Positions 33,802 through 43,617 of a stretch of DNA of 64,000 bases are shown piece by piece (position 1 is the stretch's first letter; each line of letters begins with the position of its first letter). Below the pieces are notes generated by a model. It was given only the letters and a program-made list of their open reading frames with translations, was not told where the DNA came from and made no database searches. The position numbers and the translations under genes were made by a program. Source of the stretch: Oscillospiraceae bacterium (GTDB lineage Bacteria > Bacillota > Clostridia > Oscillospirales > Ruminococcaceae); NCBI GenBank assembly GCA_017847835.1, contig JAGASH010000007.1:146430-210429 (forward strand). The letters run 5' to 3'.

Positions 33802-36800
33802 TTAATCAATAATATCGTTCAGCTCGTCCGAAAGCTCCTCGGAAAGCTCCTGCCGAAGCAGTCTTGAAATTCCCTTTTCCTGCATAAACACTCCGTACAG
33901 CACCGAGCAGCCCTCGATTGTGCCGCGGCGGTGTGTGATAACCATAAGCTGAGTGCTTTTACTGAACTGGTTGAGGTAACGAATGTACTTCTCGACGTTC
34001 ACATCGTCAAGCGCCGCGTCAACCTCGTCGAGCATACAAAACGGCGTGGGACGGTGCATTAAAATCGCGAAATAAATCGTGATTGCAACCATTGTCTGCT
34101 CGCCGCCCGAAAGCGAAATCAAATTCTTGATGACCTTTCCGGGAGGAGCCGCCTTTATCTCAATGCCCGAATTAAGCAAATCCTCGGGGTTTGTGAGCTC
34201 CAGCTCTGCGTGTGAGCCCGGCCCGAAAATCTGCACGAAAATCTCCTTGAAGTGCTTGTTGATGTCCTCGAAGCTCGCGAGAAAACGCGTTTTTATGTCG
34301 CCAGTGAGCTGGTCGATGAGCTTCTCCAGACCGTGCTTTGCGTCCTCGATATCGCGAAGCTGCGCCGACTGAAATTCATAGCGCTTCGACACCGTTTCGT
34401 ACTCCTCGATAGACGCCATATTTACAATTCCGAGCGCGGAAATACGCTTGTTCAGCTCGTTCAAATCGTTCTCCGCCATAAGCAGGTTTTCGGGAATTTT
34501 CGCTTCCTGCTCAGCCTGCGAAACGGTCATCTCATAGCTGTCCATAAGCAGCGCGACAATCTTGTCGTACTCCTTCTGAAGCGTGCCGCGGCGCTCTTCC
34601 AGACGCGCAAGCTCACTCGCGAATTTCTGCTTGTTTTTGTTTGCCTCGTCGATGTTGCGGCGAAGCTCGGTGATTTTCCCGTCAAGCTCGGTGATTTGCT
34701 TTGAAACGCTCTCGATTTCCTCGTTTTGCTCGGAAAGACTGCTGCTCGATTTCTCGATTTCGCGCTTCAGTCGCTCGATTTTCTCGCGGATTTCGCGGTC
34801 GGAATTATCGAGCGCTTCCATTGCCGATTTAAAGCCGCCGCTGTTTTCAAGAAGCGTTCTGCGGTCGTCCTCAATGCTCTTAATCTGTGCTCTGAGCGCG
34901 TCCGCGTCCTTTTGCGCCGCGACCTTTTCAAGATTGAGCGCGTTTATCCCGTCGGAAAGCACTTTCAGCCTGTTTTCGGCAGCCGTGCGCTCACCTGTCT
35001 GTTCTGCGTGTTTTTTCTCCAGCTCCACGATTTTCCCGTCAAGCTCGGCGATTTCCTTTTCGGCATTTTCGATAATCCCGCTCTGCTGCTTAATCTGCGC
35101 CTCAAAACGGTTGAGCGTCTGACGAGCGGTCGCGCTCTGCGAAACAAGCTGCTCGATAAGCCCGTTCAAGCGGGATTTCTCCGCGCTCTGACGGATTTCG
35201 TTCTGTTCAAGCTCGCGGATTTTGTCCTGCATTCCCTCGGCTTCAATCGAGAATTTCGCGTATTCCGCGCGGTACCGCTCAAATTCCTCGGAACACGTTT
35301 TCTCGGCTTCACGCAGCTTTTCGATATCCTTCATCAGCGCGTCAAGCTCCTGTTTACGCGAAATTATGCCGGAGTTGTTCACTCTTGAACCTCCCGTAAA
35401 CGAACCGCCTGCGTTGACCACCTGTCCGTCAAGGGTGACAATTCTGAATTTATAGCCGTACTTCTTTCCGATAACGGTTGCCGCGTCAATATCATCGACA
35501 ATCGCCGTCAGACCGAGCAGGTAATTTATAATATTCGCGTACTCGTTGTCGCACGAAACCAGCTCCGAGGCAATCCCCTCGAAACCCGCTTCCAAAGCCA
35601 GCCGCGGCTCGTTGAGCGTTCTTCCCTTCATCGAAGTGAGCGGGTAAAATGTCGCTCTTCCCGCGTTTGTTTCTTTAAGAAAACGAATGCAGCGCGTCGC
35701 TGTTTCCTCGCTGTCAACGATGATGTTCTGCATAACCGAGCCGAGCGCCGTTTCAATTGCGGTGACGTACTTTTTCGGCACGGTAACAACGTCCGCGACC
35801 GTCCCGTGAATACCCGTCAGTCTGCCCTGCTCGCCCGCGTTCACAACCTCTTTTACCGCCCGCGAATAGCCTTCCTTGCTGCGCTCGATATCCGAGAGAA
35901 CCTTGTGACGCTGCTGCTTTTCTCCGAGCGCTTTCTGCGCGTCCTCAAAAGCGTGACGAGCCTCGTCAAGACGCTTTTTCTTGCCCTCGGAAAGCCGTTC
36001 CATACCGGAAAGTCTGTTCGCGGCAGTCTGCTTTTCGCTCTCGATTTCGGAAAGCTGTTTTTCCGCCTCGGCAAGCTCGGTTTTATATGCGTTCATCGTT
36101 TTTTCGCTCTCGGAAACGCTCTGCAAAAACTCGTTTTTCTGCTCCTCGGCTTCCGTGCGGGAACGCTCGGACTGCGTTTTCATCAGCGAAAGCTCGGTTT
36201 TTCTGCCGTAAGTTTTCGCCATTTCACTTTCCAGCGCAGAGTATTCGTCATCGCGCTCGGAGCTGCTCTCGGAAATCTCGCGAAGCTCCTTTTCGCGCAC
36301 GTTTATCTGCTCGTCAAAATCGGCAGCCTCAGCAGTTTTCCGCTCAATTTGCGCTGTTATTTCCTCGATTTTCTCATCGAAAACTCGGCTGTTCTGCTCG
36401 GCCTTTTTGAGCTGCTCCGTGAGCTCCGAACGGCGCTCGGAATTGTGCTTCAAGTCGTTTTCCGCAACCGATATTTCCGCTCTTTTATCGGAAAGCTCGT
36501 CGTTCGCATTCTGAATTCCCGTGCGAATTCTCGACAGCCGTGCGTTTGCGGCAAGCTTATCGTCACCGAGCTTCTCGATTTCATTGTTCGCGTTTTCAAT
36601 ATCGCGCTCAAAGTTGTCGCATTCCGCTCTGTTAAGCAGCAAATCGTCGTCAATCTTAATCAGACTCTCGCGCTTTTCCTTCAGCCGCGCCGCAGAAACC
36701 GAGATTTCGAGCTCCTTTTTTTCCGCCATAAGCTCGCTTGCAAGAGCCGCCTTTTCCGACTGCTTTTTGAGTATCGGCAGGCGCTCCTCGTCAACTCGGA

Positions 36801-37383
36801 TTAAATCCTTCTGACGGGTGATGTTCTCCTCCGCCTGAGCAAGCTGCTTTTCGGCGTCGGCTTTCTTGTGCAGAAACAGCGATACTCCCGCCGCTTCCTC
36901 GAAGATTTCACGGCGCTCCGAGCCGCGCGCATTTACGATTTCGGCAACTCGTCCCTGTCCGACAATCGAATATCCGTCGCGACCCAAGCCCGTTCCCATA
37001 AGCAGCTCCTGAATGTCGCGAAGACGCGATTTTCTGCCGTTTATCAGATACTCGCTCTCGCCGGTACGGTAGAGCTTTCGCGAGATTTCAACCTCGTTTT
37101 CATCAATCGCAAGCGCTCGGTCACCGTTGTCGATAAGCAGCGTAACCTTCGCAAAACCCATCGGCTTGCGCTCGGTTGTGCCGTGGAAGATAACGTCCTC
37201 CATTTTCTCACCGCGCAGGGTTTTCGCGCCCTGCTCACCCATAACCCAGCGCAGCGCGTCGGAAATATTGCTTTTTCCGTTGCCGTTGCTCCCGACGACA
37301 GCCGTGGTTTTCGCGTCAAACTGAAGCACGGTTTTATCCGCAAAGGACTTGAAGCCCTGTATTGTCAGCGTTTTAAAAAACAT
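33802..37383 (-). CDS. smc: Chromosome segregation protein SMC
   Basis: Condensin ATPase for chromosome organisation. The 1193-residue product has the N-terminal head with GSNGNGKSNISDALRW (Walker A), a coiled coil to about 500, the hinge at about 520-640 (IHGTVADVV...NAGGSFTGGS), a second coiled coil and the C-terminal head with LSGGEQTMVAI (signature) and FCMLDEVDAALDD (Walker B). Length is normal. It overlaps the upstream radical-SAM gene by 3 bases (stop/start TAATG). Confidence 0.97.
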   Translation of the reverse strand: MFFKTLTIQGFKSFADKTVLQFDAKTTAVVGSNGNGKSNISDALRWVMGEQGAKTLRGEKMEDVIFHGTTERKPMGFAKVTLLIDNGDRALAIDENEVEISRKLYRTGESEYLINGRKSRLRDIQELLMGTGLGRDGYSIVGQGRVAEIVNARGSERREIFEEAAGVSLFLHKKADAEKQLAQAEENITRQKDLIRVDEERLPILKKQSEKAALASELMAEKKELEISVSAARLKEKRESLIKIDDDLLLNRAECDNFERDIENANNEIEKLGDDKLAANARLSRIRTGIQNANDELSDKRAEISVAENDLKHNSERRSELTEQLKKAEQNSRVFDEKIEEITAQIERKTAEAADFDEQINVREKELREISESSSERDDEYSALESEMAKTYGRKTELSLMKTQSERSRTEAEEQKNEFLQSVSESEKTMNAYKTELAEAEKQLSEIESEKQTAANRLSGMERLSEGKKKRLDEARHAFEDAQKALGEKQQRHKVLSDIERSKEGYSRAVKEVVNAGEQGRLTGIHGTVADVVTVPKKYVTAIETALGSVMQNIIVDSEETATRCIRFLKETNAGRATFYPLTSMKGRTLNEPRLALEAGFEGIASELVSCDNEYANIINYLLGLTAIVDDIDAATVIGKKYGYKFRIVTLDGQVVNAGGSFTGGSRVNNSGIISRKQELDALMKDIEKLREAEKTCSEEFERYRAEYAKFSIEAEGMQDKIRELEQNEIRQSAEKSRLNGLIEQLVSQSATARQTLNRFEAQIKQQSGIIENAEKEIAELDGKIVELEKKHAEQTGERTAAENRLKVLSDGINALNLEKVAAQKDADALRAQIKSIEDDRRTLLENSGGFKSAMEALDNSDREIREKIERLKREIEKSSSSLSEQNEEIESVSKQITELDGKITELRRNIDEANKNKQKFASELARLEERRGTLQKEYDKIVALLMDSYEMTVSQAEQEAKIPENLLMAENDLNELNKRISALGIVNMASIEEYETVSKRYEFQSAQLRDIEDAKHGLEKLIDQLTGDIKTRFLASFEDINKHFKEIFVQIFGPGSHAELELTNPEDLLNSGIEIKAAPPGKVIKNLISLSGGEQTMVAITIYFAILMHRPTPFCMLDEVDAALDDVNVEKYIRYLNQFSKSTQLMVITHRRGTIEGCSVLYGVFMQEKGISRLLRQELSEELSDELNDIID

Positions 37384-38378
37384 TAACTTTCCTCAATTTC
37401 GAGATAAACTCCCGACTTTTCCTTAACCTTTATCCTATATCCCATTTCGCGCAATTTTTCAAGATTTCCGCGCTTTTGTCCTATCAGCTTGCTGAGATTT
37501 TTCCCGTCCGTGAAAACCGTGTAATCACCCTTCGGAAGCGGTTTCAGCAGCTCCGATAAATCCTTCAGCATAAGCCTGCTCTCGACGATTTCCCGAAAAC
37601 TCGGGTGATACACCCCGCCGAGCATTTCCCGCTCAACATCGTCGCTTGCGTGCAGTCCCATTCGGATTACGCGGATATCGTTCTGCTCAAATTTCCGCAG
37701 AAGCGTCGCGCAAAGTTCCACTGTTTCTTCAAACGAAAAACTCGTGTAAACACCGCTCTCGAAAAGCTCGCCGAGCCGCGTGTTTTTCAGGATTACCGTC
37801 GGGTAAATCCTCACGGTTTCGGGGCGCATTTCAATAAATTTTTCCGCGGTATAAAGCGATTTTTCGGGCGCGTCCTTATACAATCCCGTCATCATCTGAA
37901 GCCCCAGCTCAAAGCCGTTTTCGCGAATAAGCCGCGCTGCTTTTTCCACGTCCTCGGCGGTGTGTCCGCGGTCGTTTGCCGCAAGAACCTCGTCGCTCAT
38001 CGACTGCGCGCCGAGTTCAATCGCGGTCATTCCGTAACTTTTCAGCAAGCCGAGAATTTCCTCGTCAATGCAATCCGGCCGCGTTGAACAGCGTATTCCC
38101 GTGTACACGTCAAACCGCTCCACAGCGCGCTTTGCGACAATCAGCAGCTCCGTCATATAGTCGCGTGGAATTGCCGTAAAGCTCCCGCCAAAAAACGCAA
38201 TCTGCGCCGTCATTCCCTTTTCGGAAAGCCGCGGTGCCTGTTCTTCAAGAAGCGCGAAAACTTCCTCGGGAGTTGGCGCTTTTTTCGTTCCCGAAATGCT
38301 CCTCTGGTCGCAGAACGAACAGCGGTGAGGGCAGCCCAAATGCGGGATAAAAATGCTGATGTTCGTCTTATTCAACAT
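37383..38378 (-). CDS. Elp3-like radical SAM protein without acetyltransferase domain
   Basis: A 331-residue radical SAM enzyme. The Cys pattern is FIPHLGCPHRCSFCDQRSISG (CX3CX2C), followed by QIAFFGGSFTAIPRDYM and ELGAQSMSDEVLAANDRGHTAEDV, which match the Elp3/TIGR01212 group. There is no C-terminal GNAT domain as in true Elp3. In Firmicutes this gene commonly sits between rnc and smc, as here, and is co-translated with both. Its reaction is not established. Confidence 0.87.
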   Translation of the reverse strand: MLNKTNISIFIPHLGCPHRCSFCDQRSISGTKKAPTPEEVFALLEEQAPRLSEKGMTAQIAFFGGSFTAIPRDYMTELLIVAKRAVERFDVYTGIRCSTRPDCIDEEILGLLKSYGMTAIELGAQSMSDEVLAANDRGHTAEDVEKAARLIRENGFELGLQMMTGLYKDAPEKSLYTAEKFIEMRPETVRIYPTVILKNTRLGELFESGVYTSFSFEETVELCATLLRKFEQNDIRVIRMGLHASDDVEREMLGGVYHPSFREIVESRLMLKDLSELLKPLPKGDYTVFTDGKNLSKLIGQKRGNLEKLREMGYRIKVKEKSGVYLEIEES

Positions 38379-39057
38379 CGTACCCCATAAGGCTCACGGC
38401 TTCCTTCGCAGCTTCTTGTTCAGCCTCTTTTTTTGACAGACCGCTGCCCTTTCCGATAACCTGACCGTTGAGCAAAACCTGCGCTACAAAATGCTTTCGG
38501 TGCTGTTCGCCGCTGCTTTCAACAACCTCGTAGGAGATTTTCTCCTCGGGATTTTTCTGTATGATTTCCTGCAAAACGGTCTTGTAATCGCCGAGCTTCA
38601 CCTTGCCCGATTTCAGCGCGTCAATCGACGGCACGAAGCGCATAATCATCTCCATTGCTGCGTCCATTCCGCCGTCGAGATAAACCGCCGCAATCATCGC
38701 CTCAAACGCGTCCGCGAGAATGGAACGGCGCGTTCTGCCGCCCGTCATTTCCTCGCCTTTTCCGAGCAGAATGTACTTTCCAAGCTCTATTCTGTTCGCG
38801 AAATTGAACAGCGAATTCTCGCAGACAATAGACGCGCGCAGCTTTGTAAGTCCGCCTTCGGGAACGCTTGTCATACTCGTGAAAAGGTACTGCGAAACGG
38901 TGATTTGCAGCACGCTGTCCCCGAGAAACTCCAGCCGCTCGTTTGAGCCGTTGTTTTTGCCGCCCGAGTAGCTTGAATGCGTCATCGCACGGCGGAGATA
39001 CTCGCGTTTCTTGAATTTATAGCCGATTTTCTCTTCAAGCTCCGCCAAATCAGCCAT
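38368..39057 (-). CDS. rnc: Ribonuclease III
   Basis: Cleaves double-stranded RNA, including pre-rRNA. The 229-residue product has the catalytic signature NERLEFLGDSVLQ, the second acidic site (LADAFEAMIAAVYLDGG) and a C-terminal double-stranded-RNA-binding domain starting at about 155 (DYKTVLQEIIQKN...GSGLSKKEAEQEAAKEA). The ATG at 39057 has GGAG 7 bases upstream and overlaps the plsX stop by 8 bases. Confidence 0.96.
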   Translation of the reverse strand: MADLAELEEKIGYKFKKREYLRRAMTHSSYSGGKNNGSNERLEFLGDSVLQITVSQYLFTSMTSVPEGGLTKLRASIVCENSLFNFANRIELGKYILLGKGEEMTGGRTRRSILADAFEAMIAAVYLDGGMDAAMEMIMRFVPSIDALKSGKVKLGDYKTVLQEIIQKNPEEKISYEVVESSGEQHRKHFVAQVLLNGQVIGKGSGLSKKEAEQEAAKEAVSLMGYDVE

Positions 39058-40069
39058 TTTCAAGCTCCTCTCCTATATTCAAAGAAGCGATTGCCTTTGT
39101 CATCTCGTCAACGGCATTTCGCTCCACAAACAGCTTTGCCTGTCTGAAAGCGCCGAAAAACGCTTTTGCGTCGGACGAGCCGTGCGCCTTGAACACGGGC
39201 TTTGCCGTGCCGAGAAGCGGCGAGCCGCCGATTTCTTTGTAGTCAACCTGCTTGAGAAAATCCGAGAGTTTTGACTTCACGCAAAGCGCGCCGATTTTTG
39301 TCTTCAAATTCGCATAGAAAATATCCTTCAGCGCGTTCTTCATCAGCGCGCCCATTCCCTCGCAAGCCTTTAAGTACACGTTTCCCGTGAAACCGTCCGT
39401 GACGAGAACGTCAACCGCTCCGAGCGGCACGTCGCGTGCCTCGACATATCCCACAAAGTTTATCGGAGCTTTTTCGAGGAGTTTTTTGGTTTCGTGTTCA
39501 AGCTCTCTGCCCTTTTCCTCCTCCGAGCCGATGTTCAGAAGACCGACGCGCGGGTTTTCGATACCATAGGTTGTCTTCATAAAACAGCTTCCCAGAATAG
39601 CAAACTGCAAAAGCATTTCGGGACGGCAGTCAAGGTTTGCGCCGCCGTCTATAACCGCGTATTTTGCACCGCCAAGACACGGCATAAGCGGAACGAGAGC
39701 TGTTCTCTTCACGCCTTTGATACGCTTTTCGATAAGCGTTCCTCCGACAACAATCGCGGCTGTGCTTCCCGCGCTGATTGCCGCGTCAGCCTTGCCCTCC
39801 GAGAGCAAATAAAGCGCTCTGCCCATTGAAGTATTGCTGTTTTCCTTGACAATCGATTTCGGCGAGTCCTCCGTGGTGATAACACCCTCGGCTTGCTCGA
39901 AGGAAATGCCGCTGTCGCTGATATCAAGCGCCTTCATACGCTCTTCAAGCACGGAAACATCGCCCGTTACGATAACCTCAATTCCCAAATCGCGTACAGC
40001 CCAAGCCGCACCCTTCAAAATCTCGTCGGGAGCGTTGTCGCCACCAAAACCGTCAATTACAATTCTCAT
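39050..40069 (-). CDS. plsX: Phosphate acyltransferase PlsX
   Basis: Makes acyl-phosphate from acyl-ACP for phospholipid synthesis. The 339-residue protein starts MRIVIDGFGGDNAPDEILKGA and has SSMGRALYLL-type and SAGSTAAIVVGGTLIEKRIKGVKRTAL segments plus VDVLVTDGFTGNVYLKACEGM. The longer frame reaching 40273 has no family match in its first 68 codons and no ribosome site, so the ATG at 40069 (AAGGAG) is used. Unusually, acpP does not lie between plsX and rnc. Confidence 0.95.
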   Translation of the reverse strand: MRIVIDGFGGDNAPDEILKGAAWAVRDLGIEVIVTGDVSVLEERMKALDISDSGISFEQAEGVITTEDSPKSIVKENSNTSMGRALYLLSEGKADAAISAGSTAAIVVGGTLIEKRIKGVKRTALVPLMPCLGGAKYAVIDGGANLDCRPEMLLQFAILGSCFMKTTYGIENPRVGLLNIGSEEEKGRELEHETKKLLEKAPINFVGYVEARDVPLGAVDVLVTDGFTGNVYLKACEGMGALMKNALKDIFYANLKTKIGALCVKSKLSDFLKQVDYKEIGGSPLLGTAKPVFKAHGSSDAKAFFGAFRQAKLFVERNAVDEMTKAIASLNIGEELENG

Positions 40070-40088
40070 TTCAAGCTCCTTTCCGCCG

Positions 40089-41417
40089 TCATTCCCCGTC
40101 GGAATATTCCTCAATAGCCTTATCCAAATCATCGAGCGCCCGTTTTGCAAGCGCCGCGTATTTCTCACGTTTATCCCTGATTTTCTCGCCAAGCTCGGGC
40201 AGAATTCCCATATTCGCGCCCATAGGGTCAAACTCGCAGTAGCTGTCGTCAACCCAATCGCAGACGTAATCAATTATCGCGCCGAGCATTGTCGTATTCG
40301 GGAGCGAAATCGGTTCTCTTCCGGAAAGCCTGTCCGCGAGCGCTTTTCCCGCGATAATTCCCGAAGCCGCGCTCTCGACATAGCCCTCAACTCCCGTTAT
40401 CTGCCCGCCGAAGAACACGTTTTCCGAGCCCTTCAGCATAAAGCTCTTGTCAAGCAATGTTCTCGAACAGATGTAGGTGTTTCTGTGCATAACGCCGTAC
40501 CGCACGAATTCCGCGTTTTCAAGCCCCGGAATAAGCGAAAACACGCGCTTTTGCTCGCCGAATTTGAGGTGCGTCTGAAAGCCGACAAGGTTGTACATCG
40601 TGCCCTCGGAATTCTCCTTTCGGAGCTGTACCGCTGCCCACGGACGTCTGCCCGTTCTCGGGTCGGTAAGTCCCACGGGCTTCATACAGCCATATCGCAC
40701 GCTTTCAATTCCGCGCTTTGCCAACGCTTCCACGGGCATACAGCCCTCATATACATTAGGATTTTTGTCAAACTCGTGAAGCTCGGAAGGCTCTGCGTTT
40801 ACCAGCTCGTTCCAGAACCGCTCGTACTCCTCTTTCGTGAACGGGCAGTTCAGATAATCGTCACCGCCCTTGTCGTAGCGCGACTGCGAAAACGCAATCG
40901 AACGGTCGATGCTTTCCGCGGTGACAATCGGCGCAGACGCGTCAAAAAAGCTCATAAACTTGCCGTTTTCGCCGAAGCGTTCGCGGATTTTTTGTGCAAA
41001 AGCGTCGCTTGTGAGCGGTCCCGTGCAGATAACCGCGTTTTTCTCGGGGAACTCGGTGACTTCGCCGCTTATGACGGTGATTTTCGGGTGATTTCTGATA
41101 AGCCGCGTCACCTCGTCCGAGAAATCCTTTCGGTTCACCGCAAGCGCTCCGCCCGCGGGAACAGCCGTTTTCTCGGCAGCGGGCACGACAATCGAGCCGA
41201 GCCTTCGCATTTCCTCTTTCAGCAGTCCGCAAGCGCTGTCAATTCTCGACGCTTTGAGCGAGTTTGAGCAGACAAGCTCCGCGAAACCGTCGTATTTATG
41301 CGCGGGTGAAAACTTCACGGGCTTCATCTCGAAAAGCTCGACCTCAAAGCCGCGCTCAGCAAGCTGCCAAGCCGCTTCACAGCCCGCAAGTCCCGCGCCG
41401 ATAACCTTAACCTTCAT
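40089..41417 (-). CDS. trmFO: tRNA (m5U54) methyltransferase TrmFO
   Basis: Folate- and FAD-dependent methylation of U54 in the tRNA T-loop. The 442-residue product has the FAD Rossmann start VKVIGAGLAGCEAAWQLAERG, then FEMKPVKFSPAHKYDGFAELVCSNSL, and the C-terminal FFGGQITGVEGYVESAASGI. The ATG at 41417 overlaps the topA stop by 11 bases. The topA-trmFO pairing is standard in Firmicutes. Confidence 0.96.
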   Translation of the reverse strand: MKVKVIGAGLAGCEAAWQLAERGFEVELFEMKPVKFSPAHKYDGFAELVCSNSLKASRIDSACGLLKEEMRRLGSIVVPAAEKTAVPAGGALAVNRKDFSDEVTRLIRNHPKITVISGEVTEFPEKNAVICTGPLTSDAFAQKIRERFGENGKFMSFFDASAPIVTAESIDRSIAFSQSRYDKGGDDYLNCPFTKEEYERFWNELVNAEPSELHEFDKNPNVYEGCMPVEALAKRGIESVRYGCMKPVGLTDPRTGRRPWAAVQLRKENSEGTMYNLVGFQTHLKFGEQKRVFSLIPGLENAEFVRYGVMHRNTYICSRTLLDKSFMLKGSENVFFGGQITGVEGYVESAASGIIAGKALADRLSGREPISLPNTTMLGAIIDYVCDWVDDSYCEFDPMGANMGILPELGEKIRDKREKYAALAKRALDDLDKAIEEYSDGE

Positions 41418-43509
41418 CTTTTTCCTTTGTCTTGTCAAGCGGGCGCTCGTAGCCGCAGCCGTCCTTCGCGCAGTAGATTTTACCGAGCTTGCCTGTTTTC
41501 TTGAACAGCGAAGCGCCGCACTGCGGGCATTTTTCCTCAATCGGAATATCCCACGTCATAAAATTGCAGTCCTTGTAGTTCTCGCAGCCGTAGAAAGGCT
41601 TGCCCTTTTTGGACTTTTTGAGCAGCATTTTCCTGCCGCATTTCGGGCAGCTGCCTTTGGTTTCCGTGACGATTTTTTTCGTGAATTTGCACTCGGGGAA
41701 GCCGGAGCAGCCGAGAAATTTGCCGTAAGGACCGATTTTGATAACCATCGGTTTGCCGCATTCCTCGCAGACAATATCGGTCGGCTCGTCGGGTATTCTG
41801 ACGTGCTTTCCGTCCATCTCTTTTTCAGCCTGAGTCAGGCTCTTTTCAAAGTCCTTGTAGAACTTGCGCAACGTTTCAACCCAATCCTTGCTGCCGTTTT
41901 CGATATCGTCGAGACTGCTCTCCATTTTCGCGGTGAACTTCACATCGACGATGTTGTTAAACTTATCTTTCAGCAGCGTCGTAATAACCTCTCCGAGCGA
42001 TGTCGGTTTAAGCTGATTTCCCGCTTCACGCTCAACGTAATGCCTGTCGAGAATTGTGGAAATTGTCGGCGCGTAGGTAGAAGGTCTGCCGATACCGTTT
42101 TCTTCGAGCGCCTTGATAAGCGAAGCCTCATTGTAGCGTGCGGGAGGCTGCGTGAAGTGCTGATTTCCGAGCACCTCTGCGGCTGTCAGCTTTTCACCCT
42201 TTTCAATCTTCGGGAGCGCGCCGCCTTGTTCATCGGTGTCGTTTCGCTCCTCGTAGAGCTTTGTGAAGCCGTCAAATTTCACGGAATAGCCGCTTGCCTT
42301 GAAAAGACAGCCGTTTGCCTCGATATCAACAGACACCGTGTCAAGAACCGCATTTGCCATCTGGCTTGCCGTGAAGCGCTCCCAGATGAGCTTGTAGAGC
42401 TTGTATTGGTCGCTTGTGAGCGAGCCTTTCACCTTGTCGGGAGTAAGCTCGACATTTGACGGGCGAATAGCCTCGTGCGCGTCCTGCGCGTTGCTCTTGG
42501 ACTTGTAGACGCGCGGCTTTTCGGGGAGATAATCAGCGCCGTAAACGTTCTTGATAAGCTCTGCTGCGGCTGCCTTAGCCTCGTCGGAAATTCTCAGCGA
42601 GTCGGTTCTCATATAGGTTATCAGACCGACAGCGCCCATTCCCGCTACCTCAACGCCCTCGTAAAGCTCCTGCGCTGCCTTCATTGTGCGGCGCGCCTGA
42701 AAGCTGAGCCGCTTGGACGCTTCCTGTTGAAGAGTAGAGGTTGTGAAAGGCGGAGAAGGCTGCTTTTTGCGCTGGGATTTTTTGATACCGGAAACCGTGT
42801 ACTCCGCGCCGTTGAGCCGTTCGAGAACAGCGTCCGCTTCCTTTTTATCCTTCAGCTCGGCTTTATTTCCGTCGATTTCCGACAGCTTTGCCGAGAACAA
42901 CTTTTTAGAGCCCGATGTGTGGAATTTTCCGTCAACCGTCCAGTATTCGGTGGACTTGAACGCGCGGATTTCCTCCTCGCGGTCAACGATAATTCTCACT
43001 GCAACCGACTGCACACGTCCCGCCGAAAGTCCTCTGCGAACCTTTTTCCACAAAAACGGCGAGAGCTTGTAGCCGACAATTCTGTCGAGAATTCTGCGCG
43101 TCTGCTGTGCGTTTACGACATCTCCGTTAATCGTGCGCGGGTGGCTCATACCGTACTGCACGCCCGTTTTCGTGATTTCGTTGAACGTCACGCGCACCGC
43201 CTGTTTTTCGTCGATATTCAGCAAGTGCGACAAGTGCCACGCGATTGCTTCACCCTCGCGGTCCGGGTCGGTTGCAAGGTAGATTGTATCGCTTTCCTTT
43301 GCGCGTTTTTTGAGCTCCTTGATTATGTCCGCTTTGTCCTTCATATTGACGTACTGCGGCTCAAAATCGTGCTCAACATCGACGCCGAGCTTGGACTTGG
43401 GCAAGTCGATTATATGACCCGTGGACGCGATAACATCATAGCCAGCGCCGAGATATTTTTTCACTGTTTTCGCCTTTGACGGCGACTCAAGTATAACTAA
43501 ATCTGACAA
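41407..43509 (-). CDS. topA: DNA topoisomerase I
   Basis: Relaxes negative supercoils. The 700-residue protein has the Toprim domain (VILESPSKAKTVKKYLG, DPDREGEAIAWHL), the active-site Tyr in GLITYMRTDSLRIS and three C-terminal zinc knuckles (CEECGKPMV...CSGFPEC, CPKCGRKM...CENYKDC, CPQCGASL...CAKDGC). The start codon is TTG, set by AAGGAG 8 bases upstream. Two hairpins precede it. Confidence 0.96.
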   Translation of the reverse strand: MSDLVILESPSKAKTVKKYLGAGYDVIASTGHIIDLPKSKLGVDVEHDFEPQYVNMKDKADIIKELKKRAKESDTIYLATDPDREGEAIAWHLSHLLNIDEKQAVRVTFNEITKTGVQYGMSHPRTINGDVVNAQQTRRILDRIVGYKLSPFLWKKVRRGLSAGRVQSVAVRIIVDREEEIRAFKSTEYWTVDGKFHTSGSKKLFSAKLSEIDGNKAELKDKKEADAVLERLNGAEYTVSGIKKSQRKKQPSPPFTTSTLQQEASKRLSFQARRTMKAAQELYEGVEVAGMGAVGLITYMRTDSLRISDEAKAAAAELIKNVYGADYLPEKPRVYKSKSNAQDAHEAIRPSNVELTPDKVKGSLTSDQYKLYKLIWERFTASQMANAVLDTVSVDIEANGCLFKASGYSVKFDGFTKLYEERNDTDEQGGALPKIEKGEKLTAAEVLGNQHFTQPPARYNEASLIKALEENGIGRPSTYAPTISTILDRHYVEREAGNQLKPTSLGEVITTLLKDKFNNIVDVKFTAKMESSLDDIENGSKDWVETLRKFYKDFEKSLTQAEKEMDGKHVRIPDEPTDIVCEECGKPMVIKIGPYGKFLGCSGFPECKFTKKIVTETKGSCPKCGRKMLLKKSKKGKPFYGCENYKDCNFMTWDIPIEEKCPQCGASLFKKTGKLGKIYCAKDGCGYERPLDKTKEKDEG

Positions 43510-43527
43510 AATAAATTCTCCTTAACA

Positions 43528-43611
43528 CAGACTGCTAATTTCTCGTCAGTCTGAAATGGTATTCCCTTGTTTATTCCGCCGCAGCTTGTTTCACCGCGGG
43601 GAAATAAACAA
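43528..43611 (-). promoter_or_regulatory. Two hairpins in the topA leader
   Basis: On the minus strand, just before topA: first TTGTTTATTxCCCCGC paired with a GCGG-rich arm and AATAAACAA (43567-43611), then CAGACTG paired with CAGTCTG (43528-43553), ending 8 bases before the AAGGAG site. No T-run follows the first, so it is not a clear terminator. Could be a structured leader for topA or a 3' end for trmH. Confidence 0.5.
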
Positions 43612-43617
43612 AGAAAT

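Noticed and set aside
40070..40273. 68-codon N-terminal extension of plsX
   Set aside because: No ribosome site, overlaps trmFO, and the family starts at MRIVIDGFGG.
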